The position numbers and the translations under genes are program-made. Under the pieces are notes generated by a model. That model had not been told where the DNA came from. It did no database searches and worked only from the letters and a program-made list of their open reading frames with translations. Positions 1 through 11,173 of a stretch of 64,000 nt of DNA are shown here, in pieces (the stretch's first letter is position 1; the number at the start of each line of letters is the position of its first letter). Origin of the DNA: Deinococcus sp. JMULE3 (GTDB taxonomy: Bacteria; Deinococcota; Deinococci; Deinococcales; Deinococcaceae); NCBI RefSeq assembly GCF_013337115.1, contig NZ_SGWE01000004.1, forward strand, positions 1,728,001 to 1,792,000, in the 5' to 3' direction.

Positions 1-116
1 AGCTCGTCGGGCGTGCGGCCGCGCGTCAGGATGCTCACGCGGTGCCCCGAGGCCAGGAACGCCAGGACGATGTGCCGACCCACGAACTGCGTGCCGCCCA
101 GAACCAGGATGTCCAT
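1..116 (-). CDS. NAD-dependent epimerase/dehydratase, N-terminal fragment
   Basis: The gene runs off the left edge; only its first 38 codons are present. The protein opens with MDILVLGGTQFVGRH, the dinucleotide-binding glycine loop (GGTxFVG) of extended short-chain dehydrogenases/epimerases, followed by a hydrophobic helix and a basic stretch (LTRGR) typical of the end of the second strand. It starts 18 bp from the divergent gene at 135, so the two share a promoter region. Substrate cannot be inferred from this fragment. Confidence 0.75.
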   Translation of the reverse strand, partial: MDILVLGGTQFVGRHIVLAFLASGHRVSILTRGRTPDE

Positions 117-121
117 GCGCC

Positions 122-127
122 TATCCT
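122..127 (+). promoter_or_regulatory. leaderless -10 box (TATCCT)
   Basis: TATCCT ends 7 nt before the ATG at 135, the geometry seen before many genes here. It decides the 135 start over the upstream in-frame start at 42, which would lie inside the divergent gene. Confidence 0.6.
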
Positions 128-134
128 GTCACCC

Positions 135-422
135 ATGAAGGTGAGGTTCACGCCGGGACGCGTCCGCGTCCGCATCGACGACCTGGAACTGGCCGCCCTG
201 CAGCGCGGCGAGCCGCTGCACGCCCACGTGGGCTGGCCCGGCGGCGGCTGGACCCTGACCCTCGACCCGCGCGGTCACGACGTGGCGGGCGACGGGGGGA
301 CACTCGCGGTGGGCCTCGCCCCACAGCTGGCGCAGCTGAGCGACCCCGCGCAGGAGGGCGTGACGATCAGCGGCGAGCCGCGCGTCACGGTGGAGAAGGA
401 CTTCGGCCCGCAACACGCTTGA
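135..422 (+). CDS. small conserved protein, DUF7009-like
   Basis: A 95-aa protein starting MKVRFTPGRVRVRI. The beginning resembles the short DUF7009 family: an N-terminal strand pair, then a Leu/Ala-rich helix (DDLELAALQRGE), then an alternating beta region (WPGGGWTLTLDPRG). No signal peptide or membrane segment is visible. Family assignment is from memory of the N-terminal pattern and the function is unknown. The start is supported by a TAnnnT box 7 nt upstream. It is transcribed divergently from the epimerase gene. Confidence 0.6.
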   Translation: MKVRFTPGRVRVRIDDLELAALQRGEPLHAHVGWPGGGWTLTLDPRGHDVAGDGGTLAVGLAPQLAQLSDPAQEGVTISGEPRVTVEKDFGPQHA

Positions 423-440
423 AGACTTAACGCTTTCGAA

Positions 441-638
441 TCAGCCGGAACTTTTCACTAGAAAAACAAGAAAGGCAATAAATAGCACGCTGATGATCAA
501 AAATATGAGACATCCCTTATTGGCATCATCTATTTTTGGCTGCCATGATCCGTTATCTACAGATCTCAATTGTTTGCCGCCTCCGGAATTGTATCGGAAG
601 TCTGATCCATAGGGGTTATGTTTTCTTCTTTTTGACAT
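441..638 (-). CDS. small AT-rich single-pass membrane protein, unknown function
   Basis: A 65-aa protein with a basic, glycine-rich N-terminus (MSKRRKHNPYGSDF) and one C-terminal hydrophobic segment (about residues 42-61, LIFLIISVLFIAFLVFLV). Codons such as AAA, AGA, ATA and TTG are common, quite unlike the GC3-rich neighbours, which suggests recent acquisition. No homology is recognised. A mobile-element remnant or a small toxin/immunity-type protein is possible but cannot be shown. Confidence 0.5.
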   Translation of the reverse strand: MSKRRKHNPYGSDFRYNSGGGKQLRSVDNGSWQPKIDDANKGCLIFLIISVLFIAFLVFLVKSSG

Positions 639-684
639 GTGATGAGTTTGGCAGTTTTTTGAGGCAAAGCAAGAAAAGTTGCCC

Positions 685-1782
685 TCAGCGGCGCACCCAG
701 CGGCCCCCGACCTCCTCGGCGAGGCCCAGCAGGTTCAGCATGACCAGCGCCGTCTGTACGTCCGGCAGCGGCAGGCCTGTGGCGGTCACGAGGTCGTCCA
801 GCGTGACGGGTCCCGTCAGGGCCGCCAGCACCCGCGCCTGCTCGGGCGGGAGGTCCGGCAGTGGGGCGTCCGGGACGCTGCCCCAGCCCAGTTCGGTCAG
901 GACATCGGCCGCGCTCTCGGTCAGGACGGCCCCGTCGCGGATCAGGGCGTGCGGTCCGGCGGCGCGCGGGTCCCCGGCGCGGCCCGGCACGGCGAACACC
1001 GTCCGGCCGCATTCCAGGGCGTGCGTGGCGGTGATCAGCGACCCGGACTTGCGTTCGCCCTCCACGACGACCGTTCCGGCGCTCAGCGCGGCGATCAGGC
1101 GGTTGCGGGTCGGGAAGTGATGCTGCGCGGGGCCGGTGTCCAGCGGGTACTCGCTGACCAGCGTGAGCTGCGCGGCCAGCCGGGCGTTCTCGCTGGGGTA
1201 CACGCGGTTCACGGCGCTGCCCAACACGCCGATGCTGACGCCGCCCGCCTCGACGGCCGCGCCGTGCGCGGCGGTGTCGATGCCGCGTGCCAGTCCACTG
1301 ACGACGATCACCCCGGCGCGGGCGAGGTCCGCGGCGAGCATCCGCGTGAACGCCTGCGCGTGCGGGCTGGCCGCTCGGGTCCCCACGATGCCGATGGCGC
1401 GCGGCACGGTCGGCAGGTCCGGCAGCAGGCCGCGCACCCACAGGGCGGGCGGCGGGTCGCCCAGCGCGTCCAGCGCCGCCGGGTAGCCGGGCAGGCCGCG
1501 CAGCAGCAGGGTCACGTCCTCCTGCGCCACCTTCGCGAGTTCCTGGTCGGCGCGGGTCAGGAATTCGGGGTTGCCGACGCTCTGCGCGGCGCGGGCGTCC
1601 AGGCCCGGCACCTCGCGCAGCTCCCGCAGCGGCGCCTGCCACGCGCCGGCCGCCGAACCGAAGTGCGCGCGGAGGGCCTCGATGCGGCGCGGACCGAGCT
1701 GCGCGGCGAAGCGCAGGGCCAGCAGGGCGCGCCGCTCGTCGGGGGGGACAGGGGCCGGCGGGTCGAACAGCGGACTGGTCAC
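685..1782 (-). CDS. dprA: DNA-processing protein DprA
   Basis: A 365-aa DprA/Smf protein, the RecA loader onto incoming single-stranded DNA in natural transformation. Residues about 20-60 form a helix-hairpin-helix-like region ([14 protein letters not shown]). The Rossmann-type core follows with [12 protein letters not shown], then GSAVNRVYP, the RNRLIAALS motif and [12 protein letters not shown]. The C-terminal 60 residues look like the winged helix found in many DprA proteins (about 305-365). The GTG start at 1782 is supported by TATGCT 6 nt upstream. Fits a naturally competent Deinococcus. Confidence 0.95.
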   Translation of the reverse strand: MTSPLFDPPAPVPPDERRALLALRFAAQLGPRRIEALRAHFGSAAGAWQAPLRELREVPGLDARAAQSVGNPEFLTRADQELAKVAQEDVTLLLRGLPGYPAALDALGDPPPALWVRGLLPDLPTVPRAIGIVGTRAASPHAQAFTRMLAADLARAGVIVVSGLARGIDTAAHGAAVEAGGVSIGVLGSAVNRVYPSENARLAAQLTLVSEYPLDTGPAQHHFPTRNRLIAALSAGTVVVEGERKSGSLITATHALECGRTVFAVPGRAGDPRAAGPHALIRDGAVLTESAADVLTELGWGSVPDAPLPDLPPEQARVLAALTGPVTLDDLVTATGLPLPDVQTALVMLNLLGLAEEVGGRWVRR

Positions 1783-1788
1783 CCGGTC

Positions 1789-1794
1789 AGCATA
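1789..1794 (-). promoter_or_regulatory. leaderless -10 box of dprA (TATGCT)
   Basis: On the minus strand TATGCT ends 6 nt before the GTG start of dprA, predicting a transcript that begins at or next to the start codon. Confidence 0.6.
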
Positions 1795-1819
1795 GGAGTC
1801 GCGTGGGTGCGCGCGTGGC

Positions 1820-3261
1820 TCAGGTGCCCATGCCCCCGACCGGGGTGAGCGGCGGTTCGTCCAGCATGTCCGCGTCGTCCAGGTCGTCGCTGTCGTCCCC
1901 CAGGGCCGCGCCGGGCAGCGTCAGGGTGAACAGCGCCCCGCCCTCCGGATGATTCGTGCCGGTCAGGTCCCCGCCGTGCATCCGCGCGATCTGCCGCGCC
2001 ACGCTCAGGCCCAGGCCGCTGCTGCCCGCGCCGCTCACGAACGGCTCGAAGATCCGCTCGCCCAGTTCCGGCGGCAGGCCCGGCCCGGAGTCCCGCACCC
2101 GGAAGCACAGCTGCTCCGGCGTCTCGCGCAGGTCCAGCGTGACCGTGCCGTCGGCGCCCGCGTGCCGCCGCCCGTTCGCCAGGAGGTTGCGCAGCGCCTG
2201 CGTCAGCCGGTCCGGGTCGCACAGGATCCCGGTGCCCCAGTCGCCGGTGAAGGTCGTGCCCGGCACCAGCCGGTCCAGCCGGTCGCGCAGCGTCCTGGCC
2301 GGGATGTAATGCCACGCGAGCTTCAGTTCCAGCTGCCCGCGCGCGAGCTGCATCAGGTCCTGCGTGGTGAAGGTCAGTTCGTCCGCGACCAGCGCCGCGC
2401 GGGCCACCTCCGGGTCGCCCAGGCGGGCCTCGGCGCGGCTCAGGCTGGCCTTCAGCACGGTCAGCGGCGCGCCCAGTTCATGCACGATCTGGCCCAGCAG
2501 CTGCTTCTCGCGCGCCTGCTGCGCCCCGATGCGCTCCAGCAGACTGTTGATCGCCGCGAGCAGCCGGTGCACCTCGTCCTCACGGTCCGGCAGAAGCAGC
2601 GGGTTGAGGTTCCGGGCCGGGTCCAGCCGGTCGGCGAGGTTCGCGGCGCTCTCCAGGCCCGCCAGCGCCCGCTGCCCCACCCACCAGCCGGTCAGGAGCA
2701 GGATCAGCGGCGCGGTGATCAGCGCCAGCAGCAGCGCACTCAGGGCACTCTGGCGCGCGGCGATCAGGTCATCTTCCGGCAGGCCTACCCACAGCGTCCC
2801 GAAGTCCCCCGCCTTGCGTTTCACGGCGCGCACCGTGGTGCCCTGCACCGGCACGCGCGACAGCGTCCCGAACGGGTACGGGGAGTTCAGGAACTCCCGC
2901 AGGGCCAGACTGGCCGCGATGACCTGCCCGTCGCGGTCCACCACGAGCGTGTACGCCCCGGCCCCCGTCGCCGACTGCCCGAAGCCGCCCCCCAGGTTCG
3001 TGAACGCCCCGGCCAGCGTGTCGGCGCGGTCGTTCAGGCGGTCCACGAACTGCTGCTCCATGCGCGACAGCAGCAGCGACACGACGCCCAGCGTGATCAG
3101 CATCAGCAGCGCGGCGCTCAGGGCGCTGTACGTCAGCGCCAGCCGGAAACGCAGGCTGTGCCGCCACGCCACCCGCGCCGAGTACAGGCCCGCGCCGGGC
3201 GTGAGCAGCGCGGCCCGCCGCGCCCCGGCCGGGGTCGTGACGGGCCGCGCCCCTTGGGTCA

Positions 3262-3262
<1 letters not shown>
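1820..3262 (-). CDS. two-component sensor histidine kinase
   Basis: A 480-aa membrane histidine kinase. Two hydrophobic segments (about residues 40-65 and 195-215) bracket an extracytoplasmic sensor region. A HAMP-like linker, the phosphoacceptor helix ([12 protein letters not shown], with Gly-Ala where Arg-Thr is usual) and an HATPase domain follow: N box [11 protein letters not shown]1 DSGPGLP, G2 [16 protein letters not shown]. The ATG overlaps the TGA of the response regulator at 3262-3264 by one base, so the pair is co-translated. The acidic tail ([15 protein letters not shown]) is unusual. The stimulus is unknown. Confidence 0.93.
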
Positions 3263-3921
<659 letters not shown>

Positions 3922-4050
3922 GCTTCTCCTTGAAGGGCGACCACTGGGAGTGGCCGCGGTTGACGTGATCCTACCGCCGCGCCCGCGTGGGCACCTTGAT
4001 AAAATCTGCGCGATATCTGAGGCCCACGTAGAGCTTCCGTCAGGTGCCGG

Positions 4051-4461
4051 TCAGCGGTTCTGCGCCGGGGGGGTCGCCTTGCGTAGGCCCGGCAGGCTCA
4101 GGGCCGCCGAGGCGACCTGCACGGTCGCCGTGACCCTGTACGCGCCGAGGAACTTCGTGATGGACTGCGCCGCGCCGCGGTCCTCGGCCAGGATGTTCAG
4201 CTGCCCGTTCACGAGACTGCCCGCGTAACGGCTCTTCAGGCCGGGGAAGGCGTTACGGGCGCGTTCCTCGTCACTCTGGGCGAACAGGACCACCACCGGG
4301 CCGCTGTAATCCCCGGCCAGCCGCACCGTGACCTTGCCGCCGCTGCTCTCGCCGTCCCCCAGTTTGGTGGACAGGTCGCGGTCCCACACGATCAGTTGCA
4401 GGGCCGCCGCAGGGGTGGACAGGGTCAGGAGGGTCAGCAGGGCAGTCAGGAAGCGGCGCAT
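4051..4461 (-). CDS. small secreted protein, unknown function
   Basis: A 136-aa protein with a clear signal peptide (MRRFLTALLTLLTLSTPAAA, cleavage near residue 20). The mature part is mostly predicted beta strand (VTVRLAGDYSGPVVVLFAQSD) with no cysteine or known catalytic motif that I recognise. It stands alone between the two-component pair and fumC. Function unknown. Confidence 0.65.
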   Translation of the reverse strand: MRRFLTALLTLLTLSTPAAALQLIVWDRDLSTKLGDGESSGGKVTVRLAGDYSGPVVVLFAQSDEERARNAFPGLKSRYAGSLVNGQLNILAEDRGAAQSITKFLGAYRVTATVQVASAALSLPGLRKATPPAQNR

Positions 4462-4673
4462 GGGATCAGGGGAACTCCGGGGTCAGGGTCGGGGGTGGGG
4501 GGCAGGGCGGACATTCAGGTTACACGGAACCTGTGATTGCCCAGCGTAACAACGGCACCTGACGCCGGCCTGAAGGCCCACCCAGGTCACGCCCAGCGTA
4601 GGGGGTACGCTCTTGCGTCTTCCTGACGGCTGCCCGGCGGCGCACCCCGGCACGGTAGCCCCCGGCACAGCAA
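4462..4673. other. intergenic stretch without a recognisable gene
   Basis: Between the secreted protein and the fumC terminator I see no ORF with coding character, RNA gene or named motif. It is GC-rich with G-runs just upstream of 4461. Confidence 0.5.
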
Positions 4674-4704
4674 AGAGGAGCGGCCCGGCTGGGCGCTCCC
4701 CTCT
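4674..4704 (-). terminator. fumC terminator hairpin
   Basis: On the minus strand AGAGGGGAGCG pairs with CGCTCCTCT around a GC-rich loop and is followed by TTTGCTG, just downstream of the fumC stop. It is a plausible intrinsic terminator, although the U tract is short. Confidence 0.6.
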
Positions 4705-4721
4705 GCATGCCGGTGCGGGGT

Positions 4722-6116
<1,395 letters not shown>

Positions 6117-6129
6117 CGTGCGGCAAGTC

Positions 6130-6256
6130 TAGAGCATTCGCCGGAAAGTTCTGTCCTTTCCGGCCGAGCGGAGCGAGTGAATTTAACCGAGCAGGACGAA
6201 GAATGGAGGCGTCAGGAGTGCTCTTCCCTGACGCCGGAATTCGGAGAACTGCTCTA
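6130..6256. repeat. 127-bp element with imperfect terminal inverted repeats
   Basis: The stretch begins TAGAGCATTCGCCGG and ends, read on the other strand, TAGAGCAGTTCTCCG. It contains the GAGCGGAGCGAG core also found in the 139-bp repeats elsewhere in the window. No ORF. It could be a MITE-like element or a structured terminator between two minus-strand genes. Confidence 0.4.
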
Positions 6257-6270
6257 AACGCCGCCGGGTG

Positions 6271-7367
6271 TCACACGTCCGGGAACGCCGACTGCATCTC
6301 CTCTTGATCCACCTGCCCCCGCCACCCGTCCCGCCCCGCGCGCTTCGCGGCGTACAGGCACTCGTCCGCCCGCGCCACCAGCACCGGCAGCGTATCCCCG
6401 GAATGTACCAGCGTCAGCCCCGCGCTGATCGTCACCACCCCACCCCCTCCACAGACTGCGACCGGAACGCGGCGCACACCGCCTCCGCCCGCGCCGCCGC
6501 GCCCGGACCATCCAGGCCCGGCAGGGTCATCAGGAACTCCTCGCCACCCCAGCGGCCCACCCGACCCCCCGGCGGCAACTGCGCCTCCAGCAGCCGCGCC
6601 GCCCACGCCAGCACCTCATCCCCCACCTGATGCCCGAACGCATCGTTCACCCGCTTGAAATGATCCAGGTCCAGCAGCATCGCCGCGCCCCCCGACCCGA
6701 TCAACGCCTCCACCGCCGGGTACATTCCCCGCCGGTTCGGCAGGTCCGTCAGCAGATCCGTGAACGCCAGCCGCGCCATGACCCGCACCTCACTCTGCTG
6801 CGCCGCGAACTGCCCCCGGTACCACGACAGCGCATGCGTGAACAGCAGCACGATCCCTACCGTCAACTGCAGCCGCGGCAGGTCCGGCGACACGCCCCCA
6901 CCCCGCAACGCCACCCCCACCCACGGCACGCCCGCACTGAACACGAACAGTGCCACGCTGTACAGCCCCGCCAGCCGGTTCGGGAAGATCAGGTACCCCA
7001 GCATGACGTTCACCACCACCGACCAGTACAGCAGGTCCGTCCCGCCCGCCGGAACCACCCGCTCCGTTTCCTCCAGCAGCGCCTGCGCGAACACCTGCAC
7101 GTTCACCGTGAAGAACATCAGCCGCTCCGGCACCTCCAGCGGCCGCCCCCGCACCAGCCACCCCAGACTGAACAGCGCCGTGGTCATCGTCACCGGCAAC
7201 ACCACCTGCACGTACAGGTTCGACCCACCCACGCGGCGCTCCAGCACGTTCAGGAACACCACCACTGCCAGCCCAAGAAGAATCACCGCGATATACAGCG
7301 TCCGCCGCAACTCCTCCGGCGGACGCCACGTAGGCGTTCCGGCAGCGCGTGACCGGGAGGACGGCAT
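6271..7367 (-). pseudogene. diguanylate cyclase (GGDEF) with a frameshift
   Basis: Read through one frameshift this is a membrane GGDEF protein of about 365 aa that would make cyclic di-GMP. The N-terminal part has six or so hydrophobic segments (about residues 20-190). The cyclase domain has LTDLPNRRGMYP, DLDHFKRVNDAFGHQ and the active loop RWGGEEF. The first frame stops at 6432 after SVEGVGW. The next frame carries the expected end: VTISAGL, then RADECLYAAKRAGRDGW. One missing G in the run at about 6440-6450 accounts for it exactly. Either a real inactivation or a sequencing error. Confidence 0.8.
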
Positions 7368-7427
7368 GGTCCCACCAGCGTACCCCCTCCATCCCCGCAC
7401 CCGTCAGCCCCCGATGGGGCCACCCTC

Positions 7428-7433
7428 TACACT
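7428..7433 (+). promoter_or_regulatory. leaderless -10 box of thyA (TACACT)
   Basis: TACACT ends 6 nt before the thyA ATG. No convincing -35 is seen. It would drive the whole thyA, endonuclease, deaminase, folA unit. Confidence 0.65.
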
Positions 7434-7439
7434 GTTGCC

Positions 7440-8234
7440 ATGCGGCAGTACCTCGACCTGATGCGCCACGTGCTGGAGCACGGCACCGACAAGACCGACC
7501 GGACCGGCACCGGCACCCGCTCGGTATTCGGCGCGCAGATGCGCTTCGACCTCCGGGATGGCTTCCCCCTGGTCACCACCAAGAAAGTCCACCTGAAAAG
7601 CGTCATCTACGAACTCCTGTGGTTCCTGCGCGGCGAGAGCAACGTCCGCTGGCTGCAGGAACGCGGCGTGAGCATCTGGGACGAATGGGCCGCCCCGGAC
7701 GGCGAACTCGGCCCCGTGTACGGCGTGCAGTGGCGCAGCTGGCCCACCCCCGACGGCAGCAGCATCGACCAGATCACGCAGGTCATCGAGCAGATCAAAC
7801 GTACGCCAGACAGCCGCCGCCTGATCGTGAACGCCTGGAACGTCGCGCAGATTGACGATATGGCCCTGCCCCCCTGCCACACCATGTTCCAGTTCTACGT
7901 CGCGGACGGACGGCTCAGCTGCCAGCTTTATCAAAGATCGGTTGATTGTGGTCTGGGGCTGCCGTTCAATATTGCCTCGTACGCCCTGCTGACGTTGATG
8001 GTCGCGCAGGTCACGGGCCTGGAACCCGGTGAGTTCATTCATACGTCCGGGGACGCGCACATCTACATGAATCACATTGATCAGGTGAGGGAACAGTTGG
8101 CGCGCGAACCGCACCCCCTCCCCGTGATGCACCTGAATCCAGAGGTCAAGGACATTTTCGATTTCAAGTACGAAGATTTCCGACTTGAAGGGTACAAGGC
8201 GCATCCTCATATCAAGATGGCCGTTTCAGTCTGA
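7440..8234 (+). CDS. thyA: thymidylate synthase ThyA
   Basis: A 264-aa ThyA, full length for the family, methylating dUMP to dTMP with methylene-tetrahydrofolate. Visible motifs are the N-terminal [11 protein letters not shown], catalytic Cys in [12 protein letters not shown], the [15 protein letters not shown] substrate loop, and HIYMNH. First gene of a nucleotide/folate operon. Codon use changes abruptly near 7926: upstream codons are strongly GC-ending, while the loop is written CTT TAT CAA AGA TCG GTT GAT TGT GGT and the rest stays relaxed. This suggests the 3' end was replaced together with the adjacent homing endonuclease. Confidence 0.97.
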   Translation: MRQYLDLMRHVLEHGTDKTDRTGTGTRSVFGAQMRFDLRDGFPLVTTKKVHLKSVIYELLWFLRGESNVRWLQERGVSIWDEWAAPDGELGPVYGVQWRSWPTPDGSSIDQITQVIEQIKRTPDSRRLIVNAWNVAQIDDMALPPCHTMFQFYVADGRLSCQLYQRSVDCGLGLPFNIASYALLTLMVAQVTGLEPGEFIHTSGDAHIYMNHIDQVREQLAREPHPLPVMHLNPEVKDIFDFKYEDFRLEGYKAHPHIKMAVSV

Positions 8235-8253
8235 CGTGAACGGGGAGGGCGAC

Positions 8254-9072
8254 GTGACCGGAGGAATCTACGAAATTCGCCACCGTGAGAGCGGCCGGTA
8301 TTACGTGGGGCGCACCGAGTGCTTCCGGAGTCGTTTTCGCCAGCACCGCTCTGATCTACGGTGCGGGCGGCACCACTGCGTCTTTCTTCAGCGGGCGTGG
8401 AACAAGTACGGCGCGCAGGCCTTCTCGTTCCATATCGTGACGGTGTGCAGTCTCAGTGAAGCGGTTGACATCGAGACGGCCCGACTGGCGCAGGACGATC
8501 CACTGAGGTACAACGTCAGCCGGATGTCCAGGGGCGGGGACCTGTTACGGCACCATCCGGATCGGGAGGCGATCCTGACCCGCCGCAGGGCTTCCTCGGC
8601 GCGCTTCATGCGGAGCCTGAGTGCACAGGAACGGATTCGTCTCTATGGTTGCCCCGGGGAGAAGAACGGCATGTACGGCCGAACCCACAGTGAGGAGAGT
8701 CGGCGGAAAATGTCCGAGACGTCACGCCTGACGGTGAAGAGGGGCAAGGACAGTCCGAATTACGGTCTGAAACGGTCCCCCGAGACTCGGGCTCGACTGT
8801 CTGAACTCGCCTCGGCCCGAACGGGCGAACGCAATCCATTCCACGGCCGCACCCACAGTGCAGCAACGAAGGAGAAACTGGCGATGGCCAACAGAGGACG
8901 AACACCGACGAATTCCCGTCCCGTTCAGGTGGAGGCCCAGCGGTTCCCCTCGGTCACCGCGGCGGCCCGGCACCTCGGGGTCACGCCTGCTCTGGTGATC
9001 TACCGGATCAAATCGCCCAAGTACGCGTACGCTTACGCCCTGCCGCAGCAGGATCACCGGGAGACCCTGTGA
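8254..9072 (+). CDS. GIY-YIG homing endonuclease with NUMOD repeats
   Basis: A free-standing homing endonuclease of about 272 aa. The N-terminal GIY-YIG nuclease has GGIYEI and YYVG, then conserved Arg/His residues (RFRQH), WNKYG, and the metal-binding Glu of DIETARL before RYNVS. Three NUMOD3-like DNA-binding repeats follow (NGMYGRTHSEESRRK, SPNYGLKRSPETRAR, NPFHGRTHSAATKEK), then a NUMOD1-like helix-turn-helix (FPSVTAAARHLGVT). The GTG at 8254 is preferred because GGGAGG lies 5 nt upstream; GTG at 8236 is an alternative. It begins 19 bp after thyA and its TGA overlaps the next GTG. Codon use is far less GC-biased than its neighbours. All catalytic residues seem intact. Confidence 0.88.
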   Translation: MTGGIYEIRHRESGRYYVGRTECFRSRFRQHRSDLRCGRHHCVFLQRAWNKYGAQAFSFHIVTVCSLSEAVDIETARLAQDDPLRYNVSRMSRGGDLLRHHPDREAILTRRRASSARFMRSLSAQERIRLYGCPGEKNGMYGRTHSEESRRKMSETSRLTVKRGKDSPNYGLKRSPETRARLSELASARTGERNPFHGRTHSAATKEKLAMANRGRTPTNSRPVQVEAQRFPSVTAAARHLGVTPALVIYRIKSPKYAYAYALPQQDHRETL

Positions 9073-9503
9073 CCCGCCCGTCGTTCGATGAGCTGGGGCT
9101 GGCGACGGCGCGGCTGTGGGCGACGCGCAGCGCGGACAGCAAGGTGCGGGTGGGGGCGTGCATCCTGGACCGGCACCACCGGGTGGTGGGCGTGGGGTAC
9201 AACGGGCGCGCGGCGGGCGAACCGAATGAACGCGAGAGCCTGTCGCAGGGGCACAGTGGGTTCATTCACGCGGAGGTGAACGCGCTGTTGGCCGCGAACT
9301 GGAACGGGGAGGGGCACACGTTGTACGTGACGCACGAGCCGTGCGCGGCGTGCGCGCGCCTGATCGTGAATTCGCGGCGGGTGGGGCGCGTGATCTTCGA
9401 GACGGCGTACCGGGAGACGAACCGGGTGGAGTCGGGTCTGCCGAGCGGGGAGCAGATCCTGCGGGACGCGGGGATCGAGGTGCGGCATGTCCCGGCCCCC
9501 TGA
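9069..9503 (+). CDS. dCMP deaminase family protein
   Basis: A 144-aa zinc-dependent deaminase with HAEVNALL (zinc His and catalytic Glu) and PCAACARLI (two zinc Cys). The context points to dCMP deaminase, which makes dUMP for ThyA. The GTG start overlaps the stop of the homing endonuclease (GTGA), so translation is coupled even though the endonuclease is the newcomer. Its end overlaps folA by 17 bp. Cytidine deaminase activity is a less likely alternative. Confidence 0.85.
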   Translation: MTRPSFDELGLATARLWATRSADSKVRVGACILDRHHRVVGVGYNGRAAGEPNERESLSQGHSGFIHAEVNALLAANWNGEGHTLYVTHEPCAACARLIVNSRRVGRVIFETAYRETNRVESGLPSGEQILRDAGIEVRHVPAP

Positions 9504-10017
9504 ACTGGGCGAGGCTGAGCGGGTTGGCCCGGAACTGGTCGGCATCGTGGCAGTGACCGAGAACGGTGTGATCGGCAAAGGCGGGGGGATGCCGTGGCAC
9601 CTCCCGGCGGATCTGGCGCACTTCCGGTCGCACAGTCGCGGGAAGCCGAACGTGATGGGGCGCAAGGTGTGGGATTCGCTGGGCGGTCGGCCGCTGCCGG
9701 GCCGGGCGAACATCGTCCTGACCCGTAACCGCGCGTTCAGCGCGCCGGGCGCGCAGGTGGCGCACTCGCCGCAGGAGGCGCTGGCGCTGGCTGGTGACGT
9801 GCCGGAGGTGGCGATCATCGGCGGGGCGGAGGTGTACGCCCTGTACCTGCCGCAGCTGACGCGGGTGGAACTCACGTTGATTCACGCGCGGCTGGACGGG
9901 GATACGGTCATGCCGGAGCTGGGGGGCGGATGGGTCGTCACGCGGGAGACGACGCGCGCGGCGGACGACGCGAACCCCTTCGACCTGACGTTCCGCACGC
10001 TGATCCGCCACCCCTGA
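9487..10017 (+). CDS. folA: dihydrofolate reductase
   Basis: A 176-aa DHFR regenerating tetrahydrofolate after ThyA. Motifs are [25 protein letters not shown], here cited only for the [13 protein letters not shown] core with its catalytic acid in the Leu-Pro-Ala-Asp stretch, the NADPH-binding [10 protein letters not shown], and [12 protein letters not shown]. An extra 17 or so residues precede the usual start, and the annotated ATG overlaps the deaminase gene. Last gene of the thyA operon. Confidence 0.93.
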   Translation: MSRPPELGEAERVGPELVGIVAVTENGVIGKGGGMPWHLPADLAHFRSHSRGKPNVMGRKVWDSLGGRPLPGRANIVLTRNRAFSAPGAQVAHSPQEALALAGDVPEVAIIGGAEVYALYLPQLTRVELTLIHARLDGDTVMPELGGGWVVTRETTRAADDANPFDLTFRTLIRHP

Positions 10018-10075
10018 TCGGCTCACCGTGCCTTGCCCGCAGACTCGGGCGGCGTGGGCTGGCAGAATGCCGCTC

Positions 10076-11074
10076 ATGAGTCTGGTGGATGTCGCCATCG
10101 TCGGAGCGGGCCCGGTGGGTCTCGCCGCCGCCATCGCCTGCAAGCGCGCAGGCCTGAGTTACGTCGTGCTGGAGAAGGGCTGCGTCGTGAACGCGATCTT
10201 CGAGTACCCCACGTACATGTCGTTCTTCACGACCGCGCCGGAACTGGAGATCGGGAATCACCCCATGGTGACCGGGCACGACAAGCCGGACCGCCGCGAC
10301 GCGCTGATGTACTACCGGCTGGTCGCGCAGCGCGAAGCCCTGAACGTCGAGCAGTACACCGAGGTGACCCGCGTGCACGCCGCCCCGGCGGGCTTCACGC
10401 TGGAAGTCGAGAAGCGTGACGGCACGCCCGGCGTGGTGGAGGCGCGGCGCGTGGTGGTCGCCACCGGGTACTACGACAACCCCCTCGCGCTGGGCATCGC
10501 CGGTGAGGACGGCGAGAACGTCAGTCACTACTACACCGAGGCGCACCCGTTCATGGGCCTGAACGTCACCGTGATCGGCGCGGGGAACAGCGCCGCCGAC
10601 GCCGCGCTGGACCTGTGGCGCAGCGGCGTGAACGTCACCATGGTCGTCCGCGCGCCCGAACTGAAGAGCACCATCAAGTACTGGGTGCGCCCCGACCTTG
10701 AAAACCGCATCAAGGAAGGCAGCATCGCCGCGCACTTCAGTTCCCGCGTGGTCGAGATCCACCCCGAGCACGTCGTCGTGCAGCGCGAGGACGGCACCAC
10801 CTGGGAGCTGCCCACGCACTTCACGTTCGCGCTGACCGGGTACCGCCCCGACCTCTCCTTCCTGGATGGCCTGAACCTCGCCACGCAGCCGGACGAGTGC
10901 CTCGTGCTGGACGAGCACTACCAGAGCAGCGTGCCGGGCCTGTTCGTGGTGGGCAGCGCGGGCTTCGCCGGGCGGACGAATCAGGTGTTCATCGAGAACG
11001 GCCGCTTCCACGCCGATCACGCCGTCGCGGAGATCGCGCGGCAGCTGGCCGAGCGGGGCGTGCAGCCCGCCTGA
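10076..11074 (+). CDS. ypdA: YpdA-type bacillithiol disulfide reductase
   Basis: A 332-aa flavoprotein of the YpdA (Bdr) family, the NADPH-dependent reductase of oxidised bacillithiol, the low-molecular-weight thiol of Deinococcus and Firmicutes. The FAD loop is [14 protein letters not shown] at the N-terminus, the NADPH loop is [15 protein letters not shown] (about residue 165), and [20 protein letters not shown] lies near the end, of which the GSAGFAG core binds FAD. It lacks the CxxC of thioredoxin reductase, as YpdA does. In-frame starts at 10028 (GTG) and 10067 are possible; 10076 fits the domain boundary. Confidence 0.88.
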   Translation: MSLVDVAIVGAGPVGLAAAIACKRAGLSYVVLEKGCVVNAIFEYPTYMSFFTTAPELEIGNHPMVTGHDKPDRRDALMYYRLVAQREALNVEQYTEVTRVHAAPAGFTLEVEKRDGTPGVVEARRVVVATGYYDNPLALGIAGEDGENVSHYYTEAHPFMGLNVTVIGAGNSAADAALDLWRSGVNVTMVVRAPELKSTIKYWVRPDLENRIKEGSIAAHFSSRVVEIHPEHVVVQREDGTTWELPTHFTFALTGYRPDLSFLDGLNLATQPDECLVLDEHYQSSVPGLFVVGSAGFAGRTNQVFIENGRFHADHAVAEIARQLAERGVQPA

Positions 11075-11173
11075 ATCCAGTCGTGGTGGGCCGTCCGGTG
11101 CAGCCCGCCGGGCGGCCCGTTTCATGGAGGTTCTTTTCATGGAGCGGGCCGGGGGGCGTGGAATACTCGCCGC

